Source of the DNA: Chondrus crispus
Taxonomy: Eukaryota > Rhodophyta > Florideophyceae > Gigartinales > Gigartinaceae
NCBI RefSeq assembly: GCF_000350225.1
Contig: NW_005179070.1
Span: 1 to 64,000 of the forward strand
Direction of reading: 5' to 3'
Length of the DNA: 64,000 nucleotides
Below, in pieces: positions 53,252 through 62,172 of this stretch. Under the pieces are notes generated by a model. The model had not been told where the DNA came from. It searched no databases and saw only the letters and a program-made list of their open reading frames with translations. A program made the translations under genes and the position numbers. Position 1 is the first letter of the stretch; each line of letters begins with the position of its first letter.

Positions 53252-54272
53252 TGTAGTGTAATGCGCCTGTCGGGCAGAGACCGCGGTCCGATGGTCCAGC
53301 AAAAACAACAACAGCAACAAAACGAAGAACTGCCGATGGCACAGCGCTACGGAGTGTCCGACTCTCCCTTCTCCGTTTAAACGAGCTTGCAACTCGTATT
53401 AGCTCGGATCCCTGATGGGGGGGGCACAGAGAAATAGCCCGGCCCGGGATCGGTGTGGTAGAGACTTGCGAAGAGATCTGCTCGACGAGTGTGGAGTGGG
53501 GCGCGTACGTAGGTACCCCGGTTCCACTGGGTTGTAAGGCTAATGCTCGTTGAGCTTCTTCGACACCTTGTGACGCGCCAAGGCCTTCGACGGGGGCGTC
53601 GCAACGCAGCCCGACGGGATGAAATGAAAGTAGCAGCGCTACGTCAACCGTGCCGCCCGATGGCTCGAAACACCTACACCGGTTCGGTCGCAACCGACAC
53701 CGATGGTACCAACACTGGCTCGTAATACGACGGAGCCCTTCGAGGGAGACGTCGTTGCAACGGTCTCCGTCGGAAAATGGGTCACAGTAGCAGCGCTACG
53801 TCAACTGTGTCGCCCGATGGCTCGAAACACCTACACCGGTTCGGTCGCAACCAAGGCTGATGGCACCAACACAAGATAAGGGAAAAATAGGTAGAATTAG
53901 AGATAGAAAAGGATAGGGAAATAAAGGAAAGAGAAAAGGGAACCCCGAGCGATAGAGGATGCCGTAGGCTTAGGTAAAAGGGAGCGTCTTGATAGAGACG
54001 GACTTCGACCAAGGCGACATTCAACTCCGGCAACTCGGGTTGGTTTATTGACTTGTTCGGTCAAAGGGCTAAGTTATGTAGAGCCCCGCCGGGGCGAGTA
54101 CAGTAGCTCCCGGCTCTAGATTCTAGATCTAATTAGTAAATAAAATTAAATAATTAAAATAATTGTGCGCTTCGTCGCACACGCGTGTCCCCCAACTCCG
54201 GACTACAGTATCCAATTTTTTTCCTTTTTCACTTCCTTCCTCCCCCCTACCCGAGACGGGTATTGCACTACA
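53252..54272 (-). repeat. Chromo-2 5' LTR
   Basis: 1021 bp, the same length as 39670-40690 and about 98.7% identical by eye. It is followed by the target duplication GTGAG (54273-54277). Confidence 0.93.
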
Positions 54273-54664
54273 GTGAGCGCGGTCACCACCGCGCATTGGT
54301 CTTGAGCGGGTAGAAGTTCGTCCAAAAGCGGTGGTATCGCGCTGCATACGTGCGCGTCCACGAGCGCAGGCACCGTTCGGTCGAGGCATACGCGCGCTAC
54401 CTGGGGGAGTTCCGTAGCGAGGAACTCGTCGACCCAGGCCTGGATGCGCGGCTGAATCGCGTCGACCATCCATTGGACGCGATTCTCAGTGCCTGCCGAC
54501 ACGGCCGGCGTAACATCCGATGCGGACGCTCGCGTGCGGCCCGGTCGCGGTGGCGGTCGCAGCAGGGCTTCCGGGTTTTCCACCCGGGGGCGCGGTGCGC
54601 CACTGCCACTGCAGGTGCTCAGACGCCCGGAGGCGGAGTCTCCCCCTTCTTCCGGTCGGTTCAT
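54273..54664 (-). pseudogene. Chromo-1 gag, upstream part
   Basis: Begins at ATG 54664 (MNRPEEGGDSASGR), 130 bp from the Chromo-1 5' LTR, and runs to the Chromo-2 insertion point. It is Pro/Arg-rich followed by a helical segment (VQWMVDAIQPRIQAWVDEFL). Confidence 0.75.
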
Positions 54665-54774
54665 CGTCGAATAAGCTTCGCGATCGACGCGGTGATTTCT
54701 CAACCTTTTCCGTCCGTACGGTTCTGCACGTGATCGAGCGACTACGCGTGCGGCTCGACCTCTAGAGTTATCCC

Positions 54775-54790
54775 CTCCACAAGAGTACCA
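54775..54790 (-). promoter_or_regulatory. Chromo-1 primer-binding site
   Basis: Three bases after the 5' LTR the minus strand reads TGGTACTCTTGTGGAG, with TGG complementary to a tRNA CCA end. Confidence 0.6.
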
Positions 54791-54793
54791 AAA

Positions 54794-55463
54794 TGTGGGA
54801 TAACTCCTCTCCGCCCTGGGTTTGGTGAGAGGCGGAGGCTATAGCGAGGGAGCACGCGGCGTGGACGCGACGCGCTAATTGAACCAATCGGAGGAGCTCG
54901 CGAAAAGGGAGTGGCTCACTGGCCTGTTACGCGCAGTCGCCCCGTGGTGCGTGAACGGGAGCGACCGGTAACGGGTTAGAAGCCAGCGCGCGCGATAGAC
55001 AACCGAAACGGACGTATATAGGCGCGACAGGGACGGGGGCGAGCTTGCCCCCGTTTACTGGTGGGGACGGGTGCCAGGTCTTAACCCCGCAGAGGGACGC
55101 CTCGGACACCTGTCCCAGTACAGTAGTACAGTACCTGCCGCCTAGTGCGTGCCGGGTACTGTACACAATTAAAAAGGTAGCGCCATAATTACTACTACTG
55201 CACGGACGCTGCTACTACACGTGTGCACTACTGTACACGCGTGTTGCTTACAGACTACCGCACGGACGACACGTGTGCTAACGCGCACACGTAACACGCG
55301 TAGACTACCGCTCGGACGACACGTGCACTACTGTACACGTACGCCAGATTACGACCGCTCGGCATGCGCGCGCGCTCGCTACACGTGGGCACAGCCGCCC
55401 ACGTGTATACCGTACACGGCCGTCCGAATACCTCCGCGCGCTCGCGCCGGTCATTATACTACA
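54794..55463 (-). repeat. Chromo-1 5' LTR
   Basis: 670 bp, about 96.4% identical by eye to 29755-30425. It is followed by the target duplication GCCTG (55464-55468). Confidence 0.92.
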
Positions 55464-58057
55464 GCCTGCACCATGACTACTGTACGTACATCCTCGACTC
55501 GGGCGCCCACCCAACACACATGGCCAACCTCACCTCCATACAGACACCACAACCCATACAGCACAAAACAAAAACCGCAACTAACCAAATCGTAAAATGC
55601 ACGCACGCCGGACAGACGACGATCAAGACGAATAATGGACATGCACTCAAGATCCCTGCTGTTGTATCCCCAAACATAACAAGCAACCTCCTCTCGGTGC
55701 GATCCATCACTAAGACCAGAGGCAACGTCCTCTTCACGCCCAACGCTGCATACATATTCGACAAGCACTCCCGTGGAACTATCCTAGGCACAGCCCCATG
55801 GGACCCCGCCATCCAAGCGTATGCATGGAAAAGAACAAAGGACGCACAGGCAAGAGGCGCACGCACGATCCCCACCCCGAAACACAGATCCAAAACACCC
55901 ACGCCGTCGTCAAAACACAGTTCACAAACCCCTTCACAAACCCCCGCCAATCCGCGCCTCATCGCGACTCGAGCCCCTCCTCCCACTACCACAAAAAGGA
56001 AATCCATTACACCATTACCTGTAAGCTCAATACCGGCACCCCCCATCCCACCGATCCCCTGTAAGGCCACAGACCAGATCTTACACCGCTGGCATTTAAA
56101 GCTCAACCATGCCCCCCTACGCAAAATACAAGACATCGCCAAATCGAGGAAGCTACACGGCCTTCCACCCGCTCTCGCCGCCGCCCAAAACCGACTGTCA
56201 TGCTCCGCATGTGCACACGCGAAGCAACGACCGGCACGCCATTCTCCCACTCAACACCAATATGACACGGGCGACTATCTAAGTTCTGACACATGCGGCC
56301 CCATCCATCCTCCATCTAACCACGGCAACCACCATTTCCTAACGTACATAGATGCGGCCTCCAGATACGTCATGCTGTATTTTCTCAAATCCCGAAGCGA
56401 AGTAGGAATCATCATGCCGCAATTCTTCGCCCTGCTGAAGCAACGAAACCGCCTTCCTCGAACCTACCGCACTAGCAACGAACGCGAATTTAAATCCAAC
56501 CACGCGCTGCACACCTACGCCTCCCTCGGTATCAAGTACGAGAATAACACCCCGCATCAGCCTCAGGAAAATTCTATTGCCGAGAGAATTAATCAAACTC
56601 TCATGACCGCCGCCAGAGCCAATCTCTACCACGCCAGCCTACCGGACGCCTATTGGGAAGACGCAGTACGCAATGAGGCTTATAAATACAACATCATACT
56701 CCATCGGGCCACCGGACAAGCCCCACACACTATGGCACAAACAGAAAGCACAGCCGAAGCAGCTCCTCATCTTCGGACAATTAGGCACAATACCTATGTA
56801 CGGCACAAAACGCACACTAGACACACGCAGCCGAGCAGTACGATACATGTACTCCAACAGCCCCCACTCGATCACAGTGCAAGATACACACACAAGCAAG
56901 TACCACATCACACGCACGCAGGACTTCCGTCCGTACACAAAAACACATGACCCTACAGTGAACACAACAGCCGTCCTCCGCACCTCACCAGCAGCAACAC
57001 GCGGAACCGGACTACAACTCACCACACCCGACCCTCGTACCCGACAAGAAGCTAAAACCTACCCTGACGCAGCCGAATGGGAACATGCACACGACACAGA
57101 GCTCGATAAGCTAGACGCGACAGAAACCATCAAATAGATACCAGACCGACAGATCCCCATACATGAGAAGCTCATATCACTCACAATGACACTCAGGTAC
57201 ATTCGGGATCACACCGGTACAGTAACCGACCGCAAGGCGCGCTACGCAGCACGCGGCGACCGCATGACCCCGGGGACACATTACGACCCCGAACAAGTCA
57301 CAACCTACATGGCGGACAAGACTACAGTACGTCTACTCCTCTCCATCGCAGCTACGCACAATTGGCCCCTAGAACACCTAGACATCAGCTCCGCCTATCT
57401 CTACGAGAAATTCCCTCAAACGAAACCGGTCTACATCAAGCAGCACCCCCGGTTCAACGGCACCCTCAGACATCCATGCAAAGCGGGTTTACTCATGCGC
57501 AATATCTATGGCACACCTCAGGCAGCACGTATTTACCACAACGTACTGTCCAAGCGCCTAATCGCGCATGGTTACCAGCGCACTCAGGCAGACCCCTGCC
57601 TCTTCTACAAAAATCCAAACGCGGCCTCATTCTAGTCGCCATCAATATGGACGATTTCCTTTCAGCTGCATCTTCTCAAGAGCTACACGACGAGCTCCAC
57701 TCCACTCTCACAGCCAAATACAACATGAAACGTCTCGGCTTCCCTGCCAGGTATCTCAAATGGCACATCCAACGCCTCACAGATGGCCTTATACACATCT
57801 CGCAACCCAACGTCGCCAAAACCATCCTCACAAAAACACGCATGGTGTCGTCCAACCCAAAGCGAACGCTGCTACCCCCTAAAGCAACCTTCACGTACGC
57901 GCAAGACGACCCCCTCTTAGAACAGCACCAATCCTTTCTCTTCCGCCAAACAATCGGAGACCTCAGATACTAAGCCGACAGCACCAGGCCCGATATCCAC
58001 CCCGCGGTTAGCATGCTAGCCTCAGTCATGCACAAACCGGCTCGCACACACAAGAAC
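55464..58057 (+). pseudogene. Copia-2 pol, first part (protease, integrase, RT)
   Basis: Resumes right after the Chromo-1 LTR. Protease with YILDSGAHPTHMANL. Pre-integrase motif (WHLKLNHAPLRK, CSACAHAK). Integrase core (SSDTCGPIHPP, HQPQENSIAERINQT). RVT_2 (KARYAARGDRMTPG, MADKTTVRLLLSIAA, LEHLDISSAYLYEKF, INMDDFLSAAS). It is closely related to Copia-1 pol. Broken in a few places; it ends at the solo LTR. Confidence 0.85.
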
Positions 58058-59023
58058 TGTAGTGCAATAAGCACCTGGAAAGGGGGGTGAAAAGAAAGGA
58101 AAATATTTGGATATGAAAAGTAGTCCGGGTTTGGGGGACACACGTGTGAATAATTGCACAGTTTTAATTTTTAATTATTTTATTTTATTTAGTTAAGTAG
58201 TTGGCATTAATTTAGCTGACACTAGATTAGATCTAGGATCTAGCGCCGCGAGCTACTGTACTGGCTCCGGCGGGGCGATATATACCTGAGCCCTCTGACG
58301 ACCAAGTCAGTAAAGGTAACCCGAGTTGCCAGAGTCTGATATCGCCTTGGTTGAAGTCCGTCTTTTACAAGACATTCCCTTTAACTACAGATTACTTTAT
58401 CCTTTGCGCTCGGGGTCCCCTTTTTCCCATTCCTTTTCCCTTTATTTCCCTATCCTAATTTCCCTTAATCTTGAGTTGGTCCCACCTTGTAGGATTGCGA
58501 TCCGCAACGTGACGTCATTTGCCATCGGGCTTCTGTGTTGGTGCACCAGTGGTGCTTTTCTCAGTGTTGGTTCCATCGGAATCTGGTTGCGACCGATCCG
58601 TTGTTGGTACTTTGCCATCGGGCAGTACGACGGTGTAGCGCTGCTACGTTTTCTTCTTTCCCGACGGGCTACGTTGCGACGTCCCCGTCGAAGACCTTAT
58701 CAAGGGTATAAGGTGTACAAGGCGCTCTTCGAGCATTGGATTTACGACCCATCGGACCAGGTTTATCTAAACACCCCTCCGAACTCGTCGAGCAGTCGCC
58801 TTTACAAGTCTCTACCACCATTTACCGATCCCGGGCTGGGCCCTTCTCTTTGCCCCCCCCTATCAGGGATCCGAGCTACTGCGGGCCGCAAACCCGCTTA
58901 AAGAGGACAGGGAGTTTCGAACACTCCGTAGCGCTGTGCCGTTGGCAGTTGTTGTTTTTGTTGCTGTTGTTTGTGTTGGACCGTCGGACCTCGGTCTCTG
59001 CCTAACAGGCGCATTGCACTACA
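58058..59023 (+). mobile_element. Solo LTR of a Chromo-2 relative, in Copia-2
   Basis: 966 bp with TGTAGTGCAATA...GCATTGCACTACA ends, the same as the Chromo-2 LTR but clearly diverged, flanked by AGAAC on both sides (58053-58057 and 59024-59028). A TATATA lies at about 58278 in the plus orientation. LTR-LTR recombination after insertion explains the lack of an internal region. Confidence 0.9.
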
Positions 59024-59634
59024 AGAACCACCTCCACTGGCTCCTTCGGGACCTCAACGGTGGAGCACACCACGGAATACTGTTCAAATCCAAGGCTCCC
59101 AACGCCTCTCCAAACCTCCGCACATACAGCGACTCGGATTTCGCCAACGACCACGCACGCCGATCTCGAACCGGAGCAGTACACATGTTCCACGACGCGC
59201 CGATCAGCTGGACCTCAGCTCGGCAATCCGTAGTAGCCGACTCCACCTGTGAGGCGGAATACCTCGCGGCCACTGCAGCCACGCAACAAGCTCACTGGCT
59301 CCACCGCCTCCTCTCCGACGCACAAAAACCGGAGCACGAACTCACCCCCCTTCTAGTAGACACCAAAGCAACAATCCTCGTGGCACAGAACTCGGCACCC
59401 ACCAAACGCCGAAAGTTCATCGATGTGAAACATCACCTCATACATATCCACATTCAACGAGGAAACGTCAAAATCCATCACATCCCCTCCGAGAACAACC
59501 TTGCCGACTACTTCACCAAGCCTCTCGGCCCACAACGCACGAAAACTCTCCTCAATAAGCTCAGCTTCGTCGACCCAAAACCCCTATTGGCGAACCCGGG
59601 GACTGTCAGACCGCACAACCACATTCGCCAATAG
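59024..59634 (+). pseudogene. Copia-2 pol, last part (RNase H)
   Basis: Resumes after the solo LTR. RNase H of Copia type: YSDSDFANDHARRSRTG, STCEAEYLAATAATQ, KFIDVKHHLIHIHIQRG and NLADYFTKPLGPQ, the usual pol C-terminus. Confidence 0.85.
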
Positions 59635-59741
59635 TCATTTTGCAGTCTCAGACCGCACAGGACAGTCTGTCCCTCAGAATAGACTTATAACTAGCGAGCG
59701 ACGACGAGTAAACGAGGAGGCATCGGTCTTCTGTTCACACA
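59604..59741 (+). repeat. Copia-2 3' LTR with an upstream partial copy of its start
   Basis: The LTR proper is about 59641-59741 (ending TTCACACA). Upstream, TGTCAGACCGCACA at 59604-59617 repeats the LTR start, directly after CGAACCCGGGGAC. This is the same layout as at the 3' LTR of Copia-1. The target duplication TACCG follows at 59742-59746. Confidence 0.7.
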
Positions 59742-59938
59742 TACCGCATCGCCAGTGCCAAGCCGCAGCCACTACCGTGTCGACTTTTGCAATTCAAGTA
59801 CGAATGCAGCAATGCTCATCCACGACCACTGATGCCTCCCTGCCGGTCGAAGAAAACCAAGAGAGCGATGCACGTCAGCCTCGTTGCTGTTTATTTTCGT
59901 ACCCCTCATTGCTACTCACGACACCGCACTACAGGGCT

Positions 59939-60075
59939 ATTCCCATCGAAACTACCAGCACACCCAAACTTCAGCAGGTTTCACACGAAGGTGTGAGGCC
60001 CAGTTCTCGACAGCCTTCACATCAAGGTGGGAAAACTGCTGAGGATTGGGTGTGCTGGTAGTTTCGAAGGGAACA
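59939..60075. repeat. Fold-back element of about 137 bp
   Basis: The left half (CGAAACTACCAGCACACCCA near 59948-59967) and the right half (its reverse complement near 60047-60066) pair almost throughout, forming one long imperfect hairpin centred near 60007. It may be MITE-like or a small-RNA precursor. Confidence 0.75.
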
Positions 60076-60503
60076 CTGTTTCAACACCGTCTTCGACATG
60101 CCGCTACCACGCCGCACTAACCTCTCCCATCATCGCCACATCCCTTTTCTTTCATCGTCTTGCCTTCATTACAACGTACTGTATTGCCTGTACCTTTCTC
60201 ACTCTGCATTAGAGCGTCAGCTTTGTCGTCGAAAGGGGCCTTGTGCTTCGCGTGCACTGCTCTCTGTACGATCAGAGAGCGGGATTGGCGCGCGGAAAAA
60301 GGGGGGGAAAGGAGAAAGGATAGTATGAGAAGGGAAGTAGAGGGGGGGTGAGTGATCCGGCGTTGCGCCTTCAGGGGTGAGAACGGGCTCCGGCTTGTGC
60401 CTTCGCAGACTAGAGTAGCGTAGAGTTGCTTGCTCGAGTTGTTTATTGTTCTACCATCGGGCTTGGGAAGCGCGGACGTGCGCGTAGTACATATAGGTCC
60501 ATG

Positions 60504-60537
60504 TAAGCTTGCCGTCTGCGGGGACGGTAAGCTTACG
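60504..60537. repeat. Hairpin with AAGCTT arms
   Basis: GTAAGCTTGCCGTC pairs with GACGGTAAGCTTAC across a 6-nt loop, with one mismatch. Confidence 0.7.
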
Positions 60538-60569
60538 GCCCATGTTCTGTAAGCACGCGGGATATCAAT

Positions 60570-60597
60570 ATCCAAACTGTGGATCCACAGTTTGGAT
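60570..60597. repeat. Perfect 28-bp palindrome
   Basis: ATCCAAACTGTGGA followed by its exact reverse complement, with no loop. Confidence 0.9.
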
Positions 60598-60646
60598 GGT
60601 GTTATCATATCAAATACGCCGTAAAGTATATATGCGCGTGCGCGAC

Positions 60647-60660
60647 ACTCCCTCCCATGG
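60647..60660 (-). promoter_or_regulatory. Candidate Copia-3 purine tract and 3' LTR edge
   Basis: The minus strand reads CATGGGAGGGAG and then TGTCGCGCACGC, a purine tract followed by a TG start, as at an LTR. A TATATA follows about 15-20 bp further. No second LTR lies in the window, so this is inference. Confidence 0.35.
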
Positions 60661-60688
60661 GCGTCGGACCTTCCGTAGTTGACACGAG

Positions 60689-62170
60689 ATGGCGCCACAG
60701 CGGAAACGGAAGCGCAGGGGGGGTCGACGCCGTAGTATTCGAGAACACGATCAAGCGCCACAACCGCAAGCGTCCCGCGCACAGCCGTCCCCTGCCCAAG
60801 CATCCCACGTCACTACGCCTCGCGTCTCACCACCGCGCGTCTCATCGCCTCGCGTCGTGTCGCCTGGCGTCGTTCCGCCTCCCATCGTCGTGTCATTATA
60901 CGACCCGTTCGTTCGCGCTCCGTCTCTATCGCTGTCGGACAGGTATTCATGGCTACATTCGACGCCTTCGCTTTCGTCGCGGTCTTCGTTGTCTTCGCGC
61001 ACTGTGTCTCCGGGACCTCCGTCGTCGCGAGCTTCATCATCATCCCGCGCCTTCTCATCTCGAAGTGCTGCGTCCCGCGCAGCATCGCTGCGCGGTGACG
61101 CGCCTTCGACCCCGCTGAGCGAGGCTTCCACGGCATTTAGGGCGGCGGAACCTCTACCCAGGATTGAGATGCGGGTCGGCTCTCGTGTGGTACAGAGTGC
61201 CCCGCCTGGGGTTGCAAAACCGACTGCCGTGTATGAGGCCGCGGGGAGGTGGTTGGTGGAGGCCATGGTGGTGGGTGAAGGAGAAGCCGCTAGTGGCGGG
61301 GCCAGGGGTTTGCCGGGCGTGCCGCATGCGAGTGCGCAGGGCACTGCCCCGACGGAGGCCTTCCACGCCGCGGAGTGGGACGCTAAAATCTTCGAAGGGG
61401 TTGGCAAAGGTGAGCTCACCTTGCAGACGTACCCGTTGCTGGGGTCGCGGGCTGCAGAGCGAAGCCAACCCTGCCCGCCGTGCGTCGTGCCGGCGCGGCG
61501 TAGGGTTGTGTCAAGGCAGCCTCGAGAGGAAGAAGTTGCCAGGCACGTCCTTGGGTTCATGCGGCGGCACCGAGGGCTGGTGGTCCGGGTGTCCGGGATT
61601 GGCGCACGTGAGGGAGTGGCTTGGCGCTCGTCGAGCCGACGCCACCTCCCAGGGCAGCCAAGGTGCACTTCCAAAACGCACGACTGCGTGAAGGCGGCCG
61701 TCGTTAACGCTGCGTTCGCCTGCCGTGGGCTCGTGGCTGCGGAACCGTTGGAGCAAGTGCTAAAGAAGGAGTCGCGGATATTTCACAACTTCAGGGAGGT
61801 AGGGGTACTCTTTCAAAGGGCGCAAGAATCGGTGACAGGTTGTCGCGTGGTGCGTGACGAGGAGGTTCAGAGGTCCATCCAGGGCGGCGAAAGGATAGCA
61901 CCCTTTCGTGTACTTGCAGCCAGGCGCACAGGGGTCTTCATCGTGCGGATTCTGGAAGAGAAGCGGGTGGATCACGCCGTCGTGGTGGATGCCCACAATG
62001 GGGTCATCATTGATTCCGAGGAACTAACGGCACTTGTGCTCTCAGTTGAAAATCTTGCTAGATGTGGAGGTGACAGTGCAAAAAAGCTACGAGTGGTAGA
62101 GGTACGAGAGATAATGGGTAGGAAGGGGAAATTAAGCGAGCTGCTACGGAAGAGAGGGAATGGCGTTTAG
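60689..62170 (+). CDS. Putative papain-fold cysteine-protease-like protein, opposite strand of Copia-3
   Basis: 493 residues from ATG 60689. Residues 1-150 are basic and Arg/Ser/Pro-rich (a nuclear or nucleic-acid-binding type tail). The C-terminal third may be a papain-like fold: THDCVKAAVVNAAF puts a candidate nucleophile at C333 at the head of a helix, DHAVVVDAHNGVIIDSEE puts H429 on a strand and D442 thirteen residues later. C-H-D order and spacing fit C39/Josephin-like peptidases, but no family is recognised. It ends 2 bp from the stop of the Copia-3 pol on the other strand and starts 42 bp from the inferred LTR edge, so it is probably element cargo. A host gene is the alternative. Confidence 0.55.
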   Translation: MAPQRKRKRRGGRRRSIREHDQAPQPQASRAQPSPAQASHVTTPRVSPPRVSSPRVVSPGVVPPPIVVSLYDPFVRAPSLSLSDRYSWLHSTPSLSSRSSLSSRTVSPGPPSSRASSSSRAFSSRSAASRAASLRGDAPSTPLSEASTAFRAAEPLPRIEMRVGSRVVQSAPPGVAKPTAVYEAAGRWLVEAMVVGEGEAASGGARGLPGVPHASAQGTAPTEAFHAAEWDAKIFEGVGKGELTLQTYPLLGSRAAERSQPCPPCVVPARRRVVSRQPREEEVARHVLGFMRRHRGLVVRVSGIGAREGVAWRSSSRRHLPGQPRCTSKTHDCVKAAVVNAAFACRGLVAAEPLEQVLKKESRIFHNFREVGVLFQRAQESVTGCRVVRDEEVQRSIQGGERIAPFRVLAARRTGVFIVRILEEKRVDHAVVVDAHNGVIIDSEELTALVLSVENLARCGGDSAKKLRVVEVREIMGRKGKLSELLRKRGNGV

Positions 62171-62172
62171 AC

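Larger units (their letters stand above)
39670..54272 (-). mobile_element. Chromo-2, chromovirus nested in Chromo-1 gag
   Basis: Two 1021-bp LTRs (39670-40690 and 53252-54272) differ at about 13 sites by eye (1.3%). The 5-bp duplication GTGAG (39665-39669 and 54273-54277) confirms one insertion event into Chromo-1 gag. It is large at 14.6 kb, because some 5.6 kb between pol and the 3' LTR holds an opposite-strand ORF and 3.8 kb without clear coding. Gag-pol is broken, with roughly half a dozen or more breaks. Confidence 0.93.
29755..55463 (-). mobile_element. Chromo-1, chromovirus (Ty3/Gypsy) nested in Copia-2
   Basis: LTRs of about 670 bp at 29755-30425 and 54794-55463, flanked by GCCTG (29750-29754 and 55464-55468). 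Own sequence is 29755-39669 and 54273-55463; Chromo-2 fills the middle. I count about 24 LTR differences (3.6%). Minus-strand order: LTR, primer site, gag, protease, RT, RNase H, integrase with chromodomain, an opposite-strand ORF region, LTR. Besides the insertion only a few breaks are apparent. Confidence 0.92.
28438..59741 (+). mobile_element. Copia-2, Ty1/Copia retrotransposon split by nested elements
   Basis: Flanked by TACCG (28433-28437 and 59742-59746), which pairs the two ends across 31 kb. Its own sequence is 28438-29754, 55464-58057 and 59024-59741. Chromo-1 entered between gag and protease, and a solo LTR sits between RT and RNase H. LTRs differ by about 6% by eye, making it the oldest layer. 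Apart from the insertions it is broken, with a handful of breaks. Confidence 0.9.
59747..60646. other. Region between Copia-2 and Copia-3
   Basis: No supported gene. It contains a fold-back element (59939-60075), purine-rich stretches (60290-60350), a hairpin (60504-60537), a perfect palindrome (60570-60597) and a minus-strand TATATA near 60628. Its right part may be the 3' LTR of Copia-3, whose left end I cannot set. Confidence 0.4.

Noticed and set aside
60751-61674. 307-codon minus-strand ORF opposite the protease-like ORF
   Set aside because: No domain; it mirrors the Arg/Ser-rich coding strand.
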